Shown here: positions 46,361 through 59,671 of the stretch, piece by piece
Layout: the number at the start of each line of letters is the position of its first letter
Position numbering within the stretch: position 1 is the first letter of the stretch
Source of the DNA: Hofstenia miamia
Lineage: Eukaryota; Xenacoelomorpha; Acoela; Hofsteniidae
Length of the DNA stretch: 64,000 bases
Direction of reading: 5' to 3'
NCBI GenBank assembly: GCA_900660155.1
Contig: CABFPE010000609.1
Span: 249,669 to 313,668, forward strand
Notes under the pieces: generated by a model
What the model saw: the letters and a program-made list of their open reading frames with translations, nothing else
Told to the model about the DNA's origin: nothing
Database searches by the model: none
Program-made: the position numbers and the translations under genes

Positions 46361-46800
46361 GCCTTTATGTATAGCAAATATTTTTCCTTTTTTGTGAAAA
46401 ATGAATTAAACATATGGAATTTTTTACAATTGAAATATCAGTGTATTTGAAAAATTATTTGTTTGTTACATGTAGTGTAATGCTAAAAAAATGAAGTAAA
46501 CATTGTACATAGTGATGGTTAATCAATTGAAGTGTATTGTGTATAGTGAATATTTTTCCCTGTTTAGTGAAAAATGAATTAAATGCATGGAATTTTTTAC
46601 AATGAAATAGTGTGTTTTGAAAAATGATGTGTTTTTACTAATGTCTATAAAAAATCTAAATGTTTTTTTACATTGAATTGTGATCTTTTTTTGTTTAACT
46701 ATATATTTAATATTTTCCATTTGTATTATAAAAACATCTTCAAATAGTTTGTTTGCTTAGAAACAAAATGTAGTTTTTGTAAATGAAATAGTGTTTTGAA
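46361..46800 (+). repeat. diverged tandem repeats, unit about 175 bp
   Basis: Blocks GTATAGCAAATATTTTTCC / GTATAGTGAATATTTTTCCC, followed by GTGAAAAATGAATTAAA, recur with about 172 bp spacing (46369, 46541). A third partial copy is near 46770. Non-coding. Confidence 0.6.
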
Positions 46801-47763
46801 AACAAAATGTTGACTTTTTTGTAAGTTTTCCTGAAAAACAAGTTAAACACTGTCCTTGTAAGCTATTGAAATTAAGGAAAACATGATATGATAAGCATGA
46901 TAGCAGTTTGACATTGCATTGTTTAGTCCTTACAAAATGAATTGAAAAACATGGAAAATTAGTCTGTAATATTAACAAATGTGTGTGTGTGTATCTGATG
47001 GAATGTTTTAAAATTAGCTGACAATGCATAATCACAAATGCAATGTAATGTATGTAAACACGTGTATAACATGATATAGTGAGGTATATTAAAAAAAACA
47101 TACAATGAAATTAGTCATTATATCAATCATGAGAATGTAAACTAAATAGGCCCCAACATGAATCATTGTAAATTTAAGTAAACCTACTTGAAAAAATCAA
47201 TTAAGAAAGTGTCACAAATCACTAATTAAACTAGCAACTTCAAAATCCATTAGTTGATACACTTAAAAATGTCAAGCATGTGACATCACTGAAGCATGTG
47301 AGTCACTAATTAACATTTGCAAACACTCCCTGGATATTGGTGAATCAACAGAGGACAAATGGTCAGTTTGTGACTCTCCTCTGCCTTTCCATCACTACTA
47401 AGTGACTATTCAAGAAACTGTAGTTCAGTATGCTCAAGATATACTACTTTCAATCAATGGGATAACCTCATCAATGTCTACTAACAGTGGCCATTCACTG
47501 GAGAGTGACCACATTGATGATTTTACTGCATTGGCTAAATATTGAGCTGATTTGGAAGAAATCATTCAGAAGGGAGCCAATTACATTAAGATTGAATTTA
47601 AGAACATTGATATTTGATATTTACACATTGAATATTATCAGGTATAGGATTTTTATGTCAATAAAGATGCTTAAATATGTCCTAAAATATGTACTTAAAA
47701 ATACCAAAATATGTCATTGAATATGTCAATTAATAAGATGTAAAACCATCAAATTACTCAATT

Positions 47764-48090
47764 TCAAGGTTGTTCCACATGTTCACCATGTTCATTTTCA
47801 AGTTTTCCACTGTCAATCTTTGCCTTTAGGGTACTAAATTCGGCCCAAAACACTAAAACATCGCTTAATATCCTCACTGACTGTTGGAGCAAACATAAAA
47901 TTTCTAATTCTCGAGAATGGATGGCTGGCAAAAAAGCTTGGATCAGTTGGAAGTTCCTGACACAGTGTTCTTTCATAATTCAGCACAGTCTCCAAATGTG
48001 GATTTCTATATTTGACCACTTGCCAACATATATGCTGCTGAATTAGTGACAAATAATTTGAATTTTTCATAAAGAATAACACCCTGATAA
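47764..48090 (-). mobile_element. hAT transposase fragment, C-terminal
   Basis: The minus strand reads RIRNFMFAPTVSEDIKRCFS and VLGRI, then in another frame RLTVENLKMNMVNMWNN. This is the hAT dimerisation block (VERxFSxxGxIxxxxRxxLxxEN). A stop and frameshift separate the pieces and no ends were found. Confidence 0.6.
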
Positions 48091-48386
48091 AGTGAATTTA
48101 GAGTAGAATTGACTTTTGTAGCATTGATTTTCTCCAATCTGACTAAGTTGTATAATACTGGTGCCTTGTCATCAGGGTTATATGAAAATACATGTATATT
48201 TCATTTAAATATATTGGCAATAAACATATGTAAATATATTTATTTTTCAACATGAGCAATGAAATATATTTATTTTTTTCAGACAAAAATTTTAATTATA
48301 TGAAAACTACCATGAGTATATTATTGTGCAGTACTGTGCTGGTAGACACTGCTTACATATGCACTGACATCCTGTGAATAATGTTG

Positions 48387-48778
48387 TATAAAGCAGCTAA
48401 AGAATGTAGACAAACAAGATTAGCTTCACATAGCATGACTTCAATCAACCAGTCAGCCACAGCAAAAAAAATATATATTTTTTTAAGAAAAAATATCAGA
48501 AAATATATGAAATATATTTTTTTTATTCCTGAGAAAAAAATATTTTTGCAAAAAATATATTTAAATATGTTTTCATACAACCNTATAAAGCAGCTAAAGA
48601 ATGTAGACAAACAAGACTAGATTCACATAGCATGACTTCAATTAACCAGTCAGCCACAGCAAAAAAATATATATTTTTTTAAGAAAAAATATCAGAAAAT
48701 ATATGAAATATATTTTTTTTATTCCTGAGAAAAAAATATTTTTGCAAAAAATATATTTAAATATGTTTTCATACAACC
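48387..48778 (+). repeat. 196 bp segment duplicated across a single N
   Basis: 48387-48582 and 48584-48778 are near-identical (a few substitutions and one base of length difference), joined by the N at 48583. Likely uncollapsed contig ends. Confidence 0.88.
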
Positions 48779-49103
48779 CTGCTTGTCATTATCTTCTTCC
48801 AATATTCCAACACAGGTACCAGTTAGATGTCTTTCCCAATAATTGGCTTGTCATATAAAATCAATTTGCTTGTCATACTGCTTCTCTACATAAATTTTCT
48901 GAAGTGTCAAACTCTATGGAGTTTGTAATTTGGCATATTTCCCCATTAAATACTTCATATCTGGATGATCGCACTTATATAAAGGAATGTTCACATTCTT
49001 ACTAGTGATCTCACCATGTCTGTGTAAAACTCATTGGACTCACTATTGGAATCTGTGTTGAGATAAGTTTTTCTAATCCTTCTTGAAAGTGTAATATCCT
49101 CTA

Positions 49104-50070
49104 CCAGGCATTATCACTGTTTATCCACTGTTACTTTATAACATTAGCTGTGTTATTGTGGGTAAGGATTTACTGCTTGACTAGTTTCTTCTGTTATCTT
49201 ATGGAACCTTGATTTAACTGTTCACTTTTTAGGTGACGAAGCCATGCGGTAACCTCCATAACGATCTTCTAGTGGGCATCTGCCCAAAGCAGATCTCCAC
49301 ATCAAATTTCACCATTCCATCTGATGCTTGAGTGCCACTTCTCAGCTCAATCAAGATAGCTTATGTGTACCCTACATTAGCTCAGTGCTTACTCAAGACA
49401 CAACACAACTCGACTTAAACTCTATTGTGTGAAAATGTTATATCTATTTGCAACCTGAATTGTTACTAGTTGTTTGTTAAATACTACATGTAGCCATTAC
49501 TGAAATATATTGGCTTATTTAAATAAATTCTATTTGAAAAACTTCCTAACCTACATTTATAACTTACTACATTTATGGTCATTTTATCAGTTGATTATAG
49601 GTCATAAATAATATTAATAGTTCCTAGGGTTTGGTTATCCAACCATTTGTTGACAGTTAGTTATCTGATACATGTAGAAAGGAAATGCTAGTCAGCTAAT
49701 CAAGAGAAAACCCCTACACCTAACATAAGTGCACTTTCATGATCTGGCACAGGCACCCTAGAATCGTTCCCTGTGATGTATCCAGACCACTACTAAACAC
49801 CACTTGATTAGCTTGACATCATATTAAATAATCAAACTGTTAATAAGATGAAAAATAAGAATTCTAAGTAAGATTCTTTATCAAATCCTTACAATAAGTT
49901 TTAATGTATTTATAGTAATTCCAAAAGAAGTACCTGTTGATTCAAATTTAAACTTCTGCCAATATGGCGGCTATAAAATAATGTAAGCGTCATTTAGTCA
50001 AAAGTATTTTTATCAACAGATACAAATATCTCTTTTTTGACACATATTTTATTCTTGGTTGCATTTTACA
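49104..50070 (-). repeat. LTR-like copy, minus orientation
   Basis: Inverted homologue of 36913-38070. On the minus strand it starts TGTAAAATGCAACC and ends near TGGTAGAGGATATTACA. By eye identity to the other copy is high but clearly imperfect, so both are old. Homology continues outward to about 50185 (against 36795), the internal region just before the LTR. It lacks its own recognisable coding body. Confidence 0.65.
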
Positions 50071-50185
50071 AATTAATCTGAAATAATAGCAACTGATCTG
50101 ATTATAATATTTTTAATCAACTCCTTTTCGATCTTATTCTCTTCTGCGACGTTTGCAGCTTATTTCTGATTATTTGGATGATGTT

Positions 50186-53100
50186 ACAAAAGCTCCAGTT
50201 GAGTTTGATGTTTGTTGCTTTCAATATTCTTGCACAATTATTGCAGTCAACAAAATACACACACAGCTTGCAGCAAAATTGTGCAATATCAACTATTCAA
50301 ATGGAGAACACATTCAGTGAAGTCCTACACTAACTACTTGAAATATGAAAAAAACAATTACCAAACATTTTTTATAATAATTGATGATCACCTTTGTTTG
50401 CTTGCCTTTTCTCAGGAAAGTGGTGGCTTATGAGAACATCCCCATTGCAAACATTGCAAATTCTCAGAAATAGCTGTATTGAACTCGATTTTATGAGAAA
50501 TATGCCAATATATTTAAAATTATGTCAAAAACTTGAATAGTACAGAAATATGTTAAACACATGCCTAATTGAAAAAACATAATAATCCTATCCCTGAATA
50601 TTATGATAGTTTGTATATACCTATGTTCCCCATTTTTAATAAAAAGTAATTTTTAAAAACGGACGTTTCTTTGGGTAACCCTATATTAATCTATAAAAAT
50701 AAATAAATAGCATTAAAATTATAATAAATCTAAAAAATTAACACAAGCACTTTGTAACTTTCTAGAAAATGTGCATGCAAGTTTCTCTAATGAAAATATC
50801 ATTACCAACATTGTAGTGACCCAACTCAACCCAACCCATTTAAAGCCCTGCACTAGTTAAATAAGGATTTGCAAATTCAAAAAGTTTTAAATTAAGTGAA
50901 TCACATGTCTATATAATAATCAACATAACTCTATTGTGATAATCGTTTTGTTTACATATATTTGACCCCATACCAATTATGAATTACAAAAAACATTATT
51001 GAATAAATTTCTTTGAAAGCAGGACTGATAATAATGTAATTATTGGTAAAGCTTGATATACTCAAATTGCAGTAAATGTCATAATTATTTTATTATATAC
51101 AATTTTTATCTGTATTACCTGTTAAAAAATTATAATTTGATAATTAAATGTTCTATTAGAAAATAATGTCATAAGAAAATTTTAATAATTCATTATGTAT
51201 AAATTAGTATTTCATTTACAAAAAATTAAAACACGCTACTGCATCAAGAATTCATAACATGAAGCATTACAGACTGATGTATATATTTAGAAATTTGATG
51301 ACTGAAAATTCAGCCGGTGTATAACTTTCTCCTTTTCACCAGATCGAATATAAGGAACTCACCGCCATTTATCACACTAGCAGGCATATTTTTTACGAAG
51401 TATTGACAACCCAATAAACATTTTTGGTTGCAGGAACTTTTCACTAACGCTGATTTTGTGACATAAAGGCGTTCCATGGAAGTTGCAGGAAAGTTGAATT
51501 TGAAACAAACTGGTTGCATGGACGTGTTAATGACCGTCACAGCAACGTTGCAGTAGTGTTGAATTTGCAAAATTATTTATAACTTAAAAATATAATATTT
51601 CGAAACATTTTAACATTATTATAAATATTTTAGTTTCTGCAGACTTAACTGCTTTGCACCGACGTTTATAACAATTTATACAGCAAATAAATACATGCAA
51701 GACAATATGCATGGAACAAAAATAACTACTAAATCAAAACTGCTAGAATGGATAATCCATTACATTACACGACATGTAGTTTTCAAATTATAAAGTTTGT
51801 TCAATTGCTTTAGCAATGTACTATATCTTCTTTAGCAATTTGATCATAATTTCTGCCAATTTAAATTTAGAATTTCAATTTTTTGAAGCTAAAAGACTAT
51901 AAAGTTAAAGGGAGTTTTACAAATTTTCAAACTATTCTAAGATAGTGCTGAAATTTTGCAAAATTATTCTTAATTTTCTTTGAATATGTGCTATTAAAAT
52001 TATTTATAAATCTGCATTTTTGCTTTTTCAACATTAATTGGCATTAAGTAATATAAAATTTATTGATTTTCATATAATTTAGCGTCAAATATAAGTGGTA
52101 AATAGATAGATATTTTTTTCTTTATCTGTTGAATACTAATTAAATTGGTTGAACTTTGGCTACAAATTCAACACGTAACGTGTTCATTACAAATTCTACC
52201 AAAATTCAACGTTACTGAACAAAATTAAAAAACCCTTCTTGTCTTAAAAATGATACAAAGTAGAATTTAAACATTAAATTAGCACATGAAGTGTTCTAGG
52301 ATATATAAAATGAAAGATCTTTATTGAATAAGAATAACACTGAGATTATGTTTTACCACAATTCAATTTTGTGTAACCTTGCCCACTAGTTATTGACGTT
52401 CCAAATTTTCTATAAATTTTCTAAAACAACCAAAAATTATTCTAAGTGTCCTCAATTGCACAAAAAAATATAAAAACGGTTTAAACATTTTGTCCATGTT
52501 TAATGGATAAAGGTGTACAGAATGCAGAACTCCATACCCCATTAGCTACAACACTGTTTGTACCCCAAAATGATTTGTGTATATAACAAAGAATCAAAGA
52601 TTATATAATTTATTTTGCCTTATATTAGTACAATTGACAGACAATGAGATTTGCAGGCATATTGTTGGCAAAAACAGCGATGCTTCTGCACTTTTTATCA
52701 TGCTATTTTGGACATGCAAAATATCGGTTAGGAATCACTATGATTTTCTTCAATCAATAAATAACATTATTTCAACTACATGAGTATGAAATCCATTTTT
52801 ATACAAATATTGTTTTTCAATATGAGGAGTAATAATTTTATCCCCCAATGACAAAAATGTAGTAAAAATTAGAAACATATTCAAACATTGAAAGGTAAAT
52901 TTTTTTATATTGTTGCAATAAAATAACAAATTTATAAATTTTCAAATTTTTATTTCAAAACTTAGAAATCATTCAATGTCGATGCGGTACAAATAATAAA
53001 AAATATCTTTTCAGTTTTTCTTTACTATTCAAAACTATTTTAAAATCTATTGAAACCATTTGAAATCTTTTAAAATAAATAAAAATTGTACAAAATATAG

Positions 53101-53534
53101 AATTTTAATTATCAAGTGGGTTACCACTGTGTACCCCACTAACAATTTTTGCAATACCGATAATTTTAATGTTGACGTACAAAATCACAGGGGTAAAATT
53201 TGCAGTTAAGTATAATAAAGCTAAGGCAATATCTTTGAAATACTTAACCATTTAAAGCAATTTTAAAAAGTATACTGTATTACAGAGGCCAATTCAACGT
53301 CAGTCTTTCAAGACATTGCAAATCTTCTGAAAATGAAATTCTTAGAGTAGTTGGTAATTTCTAAAAAACAAATTACAAATTATACACGCATTCAACATCA
53401 ATTTTTCCTCATAATTTTGTTTTTATTTGTGTAAGTGAAAATAATATACATGTAAATGCATTTATATTTTTCCTGAATAAGATTTATATTTATAATCACC
53501 ACTTAAATACTTGCTTGAGACAATTTTTCAGAGA
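50186..53534. other. AT-rich stretch, no gene recognised
   Basis: No convincing coding region or mobile element. A somewhat GC-richer patch near 51.3-51.55 kb has an open minus frame without recognisable domains. A short palindrome ACACGTAACGTGT lies near 52170. Confidence 0.45.
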
Positions 53535-55743
53535 AAGAGGCGCTCTATTCAACCAAGTTCCCGCCATTTTACAATTGTTCTATTCACTGTAAAAAAATTC
53601 GATCACACAAAGCTGCTTAGATTGGGGTCGACGACCTCATGGTGAAGTCTGACTAATAATTGGTGAAAAAAGACGTCTGACTTTTTGGCACCAATCGTCC
53701 TTTGATGTTCCTAAACATTGCCCTTTATCGAGAACATTTAAATGAGAACTGAACAATAATTTTAAACTTTTATGGGAGAATAAATTTACTAATGCCCAAA
53801 GATATTTACATAGTCACAGTTATAGTTTCTGCACACGTTTGAGGCCTATATATACCAATAGAACTGATGTTAACAATACTGTATATATAACTACAAATTT
53901 ACCAGCACAAATTAATACGTTTTAAATGTAGAACTTTTCGTTTAAAGTTATATGTACAGTCGGAGTCATACTCACAACAAGGTACAAAATAGAGGAATAG
54001 GACACGGGTCTCTACATAAAATTTGGTCAAGGTGAATAAAAAAAATTTTTGACACTGCAAAAGTTTTTAACAAGAAATTGAGATATAAGAAAAGGAATAA
54101 ACTAGTAATAATAAGTAGCGTCTAGGAAATGCCTAGCACCTGTAATTTTGATATAATGGTGATTTAAGTTTTACTGTACTTAAAGACTACAAAATGTTTC
54201 AAACCCATGATGTAGGCTAGTTTTTCAAAAATCAATTAATGGACCAAATGTGACTTGAACAAGTGCTTGTTATGACCTGAATCAAAATTACCAAAGGATC
54301 AGTGGGTACCAGGTCAGTCAGGTCACTGTATTTGAGCGAGTTGGCAGATAACCCGGGGTCTCTACTAGTATTCTATTGACCCGGTAATTACTCTCTTAAA
54401 AAATTACCATTCACAAATCTTACGCTAATTGTTATCCCAATGCATATGAAAATTGGTCCAGATTGAAATTCGTAATTCTGGCTCCTTTACTTTTTAGTTT
54501 ACTCACTTAGAAAATCACAAATATGAAAGTTTCACAGCTGTTTAATAATGATTAACATCAAAATAAAAATTTAATTACTAATGTTTTAGTTCCTTGTATC
54601 TTAGGGTTAAAATTATTATATCCATATTAGTCCTACTGNAAGAGGCGCTCTATTCAACCAAGTTCCCGCCATTTTACAATTGTTCTATTCACTGTAAAAA
54701 AATTCGATCACACAAAGCTGCTTAGATTGGGGTCGACGACCTCATGGTGAAGTCTGACTAATAATTGGTGAAAAAAGACGTCTGACTTTTTGGCACCAAT
54801 CGTCCTTTGATGTTCCTAAACATTGCCCTTTATCGAGAACATTTAAATGAGAACTGAACAATAATTTTAAACTTTTATGGGAGAATAAATTTACTAATGC
54901 CCAAAGATATTTACATAGTCAAAGTTATAGTTTCTGCACACGTTTGAGGCCTATATATACCAATAGAACTGATGTTAACAATACTGTATATATAACTACA
55001 AATTTACCAGCACTAATTAATACGTTTTAAATGTAGAACTTTTCGTTTAAAGTTATATGTACAGTCGGAGTCATACTCACAACAAGGTACAAAATAGAGG
55101 AATAGGACACGGGTCTCTACATAAAATTTGGTCAAGGTGAATAAAAAAAATTTTTGACACTGCAAAAGTTTTTAACAAGAAATTGAGATATAAGAAAAGG
55201 AATAAACTAGTAATAATAAGTAGCGTCTAGGAAATGCCTAGCACCTGTAATTTTGATATAATGGTGATTTAAGTTTTACTGTACTTAAAGACTACAAAAT
55301 GTTTCAAACCCATGATGTAGGCTAGTTTTTCAAAAATCAATTAATGGACCAAATGTGACTTGAACAAGTGCTTGTTATGACCTGAATCAAAATTACCAAA
55401 GGATCAGTGGGTACCAGGTCAGTCAGGTCACTGTATTTGAGCGAGTTGGCAGATAACCCGGGGTCTCTACTAGTATTCTATTGACCCGGTAATTACTCTC
55501 TTAAAAAATTACCATTCACAAATCTTACGCTAATTGTTATCCCAATGCATATGAAAATTGGTCCAGATTGAAATTCGTAATTCTGGCTCCTTTACTTTTT
55601 AGTTTACTCACTTAGAAAATCACAAATATGAAAGTTTCACATCTGTTTAATAATGATTAACATCAAAATAAAAATTTAATTACTAATGTTTTAGTTCCTT
55701 GTATCTTAGGGTTAAAATTATTATATCCATATTAGTCCTACTG
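53535..55743 (+). repeat. 1104 bp segment duplicated across a single N
   Basis: 53535-54638 and 54640-55743 are the same length and differ at only about three positions, joined by the N at 54639. Content is non-coding. Best read as uncollapsed overlapping contigs. Confidence 0.92.
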
Positions 55744-56217
55744 ACTAATTCAGCTACATCATATTATAAATTATCGATAACTATTCCATAGCGGTTAATT
55801 ATAATTAGTAATGCAATATATATTCACATGTTTCATTTAATATATTTTTTATGGATCACCTTTATATTTTCTGTCTGGGAATGTTTGAAATTCTTCAACA
55901 CACTAAATGTATTGATTTATAAACTGAATATGACATTTCAGATAAAATAATCCATATATTGGTAAAACATTTTTAGCTGTTCCTCAAACTTTGAATTCCC
56001 GAAAAATACCGAAATTTACAATAAAAAATCCCCTGGATTGAATCCCGAATAAATTTAGAAACATAAGTGATTCCAATTTTACTACATTTTTAACAAGACA
56101 CTTTCTTTTATAAGTAGCTGATAATATTAACAGATGTATTTATCATAGAGAAAATTTTATTAATAGAATTTAAAATGTAAAATGTAAGATACTTCATTAA
56201 AATAAACGAAGTTGAAC

Positions 56218-56285
56218 CAGAGGTGAAACCGGTCGGAAATTCTAAGGCCGTGCCGGTAGTAGGCCGGTAGCCGGTTCCATCTCTG
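56218..56285. mobile_element. 68 bp hAT MITE
   Basis: Ends CAGAGGTGAAACCGGTC and, as complement, CAGAGATGGAACCGGCT. Flanking octamers AGTTGAAC (56210-56217) and AGTTGAAT (56286-56293) agree at 7 of 8 positions. It is a GC-rich island in AT-rich DNA, unusually small for an inserted hAT derivative. Confidence 0.75.
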
Positions 56286-56368
56286 AGTTGAATCACTCTA
56301 TCAAAAATAAAAAGAATAAAATTTATAAAACTGCATAAAGGAGCTTCAGCATTTTATATTATCTGCAA

Positions 56369-56394
56369 TATATATATATATATATATATATATA
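56369..56394 (+). repeat. (TA)n microsatellite
   Basis: Pure TA dinucleotide tract. Confidence 0.9.
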
Positions 56395-56750
56395 GTTGGT
56401 TAATTGTGTAATATGGAATGTAGATTTATTATAAAAGTGGCAGCAACAAAATGTAACTGCAAATAATTATTCATAGTATGAATAATACTGATAATATAAC
56501 AAAGAATTTGAAAACTTACCGTGCTGTCAGTATCTTTTATGATGAATAATTCCTTTCATGTGAAATAGCTCCGTACTGCCACATAACACAGCGTTGTGTT
56601 AAATGTAAAATATAATTTCAAACGAATTTCGATTTGCTCAGAATATGTACATCCGCATTTAATTCATTGGCAATTTTGACGAGTTAATATTTTTTGAAGT
56701 AAATTCTAGTAGGAATAGTTTTGATTGGTTTATATAAATGAAAACATGCT

Positions 56751-57055
56751 GATTTCAATTGCATTAGGACGGATCAATATAACATCTGTTTCAATTTTGA
56801 AAACTTTATCATGTGTAACTTGAATGGGAGAATAACCCCAATGGTATGGAAATGAAAAAATGATTCAAAAAATGGCATAATCCTAGTATTTCAAAAAAAA
56901 TTCGGTAATTTTATAAATTTATATTGAAAATGTACTATGATTTCAATTGCATTAGGACGGCTCAATATAAGATCTGTTTCAATTTTGAAAACTTTATCAT
57001 GTGTAACTTGAATTGGAAAATAACCCCAATGGTATGGAAATATAAATAATGCAAT
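56751..57055 (+). repeat. 117 bp direct repeat, spacing 188 bp
   Basis: 56751-56868 and 56939-57055 share GATTTCAATTGCATTAGGAC through CCCAATGGTATGGAAAT with a few differences. No N lies between them, so this looks like a genuine local duplication. Confidence 0.8.
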
Positions 57056-57429
57056 AGTTTTACTTATAACCACAAATTTGTAAAAGTGTGCATGTATTAC
57101 GATAGGGACATACATTTATTTAAGTCTGAGTGAGAGGGGAGATGACGTCACTCAAGGTGTGTAATAATTTCTTCATATGTGTGTATTCTATTCCATTCAT
57201 ACAAATGATCTTTTTTAGCTTATGAATCACTGAGAATGCTGTTCTATTTCAGCAAAAATAGTCAACACAAATGAACAAGGCTTGTGAACCCATTTCAGCA
57301 ATATCAAGTGCAATTTTGTAGAAAGGAAGTTGCAAACAATTTCAATAAATAATCAATTCCTTTTGGTATATATATTCATTTATTTTACATTCATTGTAAT
57401 TATAAATGAAATGTTCAATGTTGTTTGAC

Positions 57430-58135
57430 ATTCTAGGCCACAAGAGAAATTGTCTACAGAGCTTCATGGTCTTAACAGTTTCCATTTGTGATTATTAAGG
57501 ACCTTGAAGTGATGTGTGAAACTGCAACAGCTTATCACCAGCAAGCCAATTGTGTACTTCAGCAACTAAATTGCACATTAATCAAATGAATATCTGTAAT
57601 GAGAATACACATAGAAAGCAAAACCTGGCAAGTGCTGATTAAACAAGTAGAATACTTTTACAATACTAGCATGCACAACAACAAATACTACACCATTCCT
57701 TACTACATTTGCAGCGAAACCTCACCATCATTAGGGATTATGCTTGATAACTACATTGGTGAGCCAATAGATAAACACAATAAATGATGTTAAGCCAATT
57801 ACAAGGCATACATACAATTATTTGCCAAAACATATCTAGCAAACAGTGAGAAGTCAAGAAAAAACCTTTAATAAAAAATTGTACTACAAAGCCCAAGCAT
57901 TAGAAGACAATGTTTATTTTTCCAATACATTGAACAAATGATGAAAATCAAAAAAGAATGTTGAAAACATAATATGGCATGGCCTATGTACAATAGTAGA
58001 ACCACTTAGCAATAGTTACCATAAATTAAAATGTATCTCAAAAGCAATTCACAAAACTATACTAGATAAGGATGACAGCTTAAATTTAAACAAAAATGAT
58101 ATAGAATCCTACTATAAAATGTCAAATTTAACAGT
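57430..58135 (+). mobile_element. Ty3/Gypsy integrase fossil
   Basis: Plus-strand frames contain CETATAYHQQANCVLQQLNC and, at 57599-57787, ESKTWQVLIKQVEYFYNTSM, then IPYYICSETSPSLGI. This is the end of the integrase core and the following region of Ty3/Gypsy elements (AYHPQxNGxxERxN, EYxYNTSxHxxTxxxPY). It is a broken fossil with several breaks. Extent on either side is uncertain. Confidence 0.65.
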
Positions 58136-58189
58136 GAAACTGAAGAGGAGTTTGAGAAAATAGTAACATGTGATATTTATAGACCAATT

Positions 58190-58806
58190 ACCGTATTTAC
58201 CCGTGTATAAGCCGCACCTTTTTCCACGAAAAATTGCTCCCAAAGCGGGAGTGCGGCTTATCTACGGAAACACTTGAAAAACATCTCGCGAAGATACCTA
58301 ATTTGCACAGATATTGTAAACNCCAAAACATATCTAGCAAACAGTGAGAAGTCAAGAAAAAACCTTTAATAAAAAATTGTACTACAAAGCCCAAGCATTA
58401 GAAGACAATGTTTATTTTTCCAATACATTGAACAAATGATGAAAATCAAAAAAGAATGTTGAAAACATAATATGGCATGGCCTATGTACAATAGTAGAAC
58501 CACTTAGCAATAGTTACCATAAATTAAAATGTATCTCAAAAGCAATTCACAAAACTATACTAGATAAGGATGACAGCTTAAATTTAAACAAAAATGATAT
58601 AGAATCCTACTATAAAATGTCAAATTTAACAGTNATTACACTTTAAAGTTGTAAGAAATATCTGAATAATGTAAATAAATATATTTCATTGATTCAGTGC
58701 TTATGGATTTTTATTTTGCTCAAAAAACTTTTTTTCCTAAAAATCTTATCCCAAACTCGAGGTGCGGCTTATCTACGGATGCGGCTTATAGACGGGTAAA
58801 TACGGT
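58190..58806. mobile_element. MITE with ACCGTATTTACCCG ends, split by misplaced fill
   Basis: Left end ACCGTATTTACCCGTGTATA and its inverted counterpart near 58806 enclose GCGGCTTAT repeats at both sides. TA lies outside each end. Two single Ns (58322, 58634) bracket a 311 bp copy of 57825-58135 in the middle, so the true element is probably about 300 bp. Superfamily not assigned. Confidence 0.7.
58323..58633 (+). repeat. 311 bp duplicate of 57825-58135 between two Ns
   Basis: Identical or nearly so to 57825-58135 and placed inside the MITE between single Ns. An assembly misplacement. Confidence 0.9.
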
Positions 58807-58809
58807 ATT

Positions 58810-59671
58810 TGAATATTGTTAAAACACATTTGCACACAAAAACCAGTTGCCAGTATTAATACAATAAATAATACTAATAATAATATATTAAATATAATAA
58901 TATTAAATAATCTAATATTTTTGTTTATCACTACATTTGGGTAAAAAACAAAACACGCACTTCCAGAAATACATTGAATTGAAGGAAACTTTTTTAGTGA
59001 TTTAATTCAATTAACAATAAGTTGAATAGTCCTTTGGGTAATGATTTGGGTTCTTGCAATATATGCAGATGGAATAGCTGGTGAACTGATTCTTTTCTGG
59101 ACAACAAAACACGTTTGAGGTCAGCTACACTGGTATTTTTTGTGGGCCAAGTACAACATAAAAACAGGAAAAGCATTCACCAGAATTTCAAAAGGAATTT
59201 ACTATGGTCCAAGAACCATTAGTCAGGAAACTAGATGAGTCTCCAACTAATTGCAGGTTAGATCTTAATGTTAACCCCCATACAAATATAGACAAGTTGA
59301 GAAATCATTTAAATTAGATAAGGCCACTGACATTGCCTCCAACTCTAGTTCCAAGTCATCTTTATCCCATAAGCAATATATGTCATTAGATGGAATTTGT
59401 AACATGTTCTTTGTTGAGGCTGATACTCTCCACCCATTTTACATTGCTTCTAGGCAAGCACCCTATATAATTGAATGAAATATTTCTGAGCTTCAAAGCA
59501 GATCATATCTAAAAAAACTCCACCAATGTTCATGAAATAACCTAAAAGATGTTGTGGCTTACTACAACAAATATAAAAAACCAAGCAATTAATAGATTAA
59601 TAGTAAAATCACTAGTGAAAGCTGCCAATATGGAAGGAATTTATATAGATTTGAAATCTACCAATGGAGGG
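58810..59671. other. repeat-derived stretch, no clear feature
   Basis: Follows the MITE. Short frames around 59.0-59.2 kb are not recognised. It may be a decayed continuation of the Gypsy relic, but I cannot show this. Confidence 0.35.
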
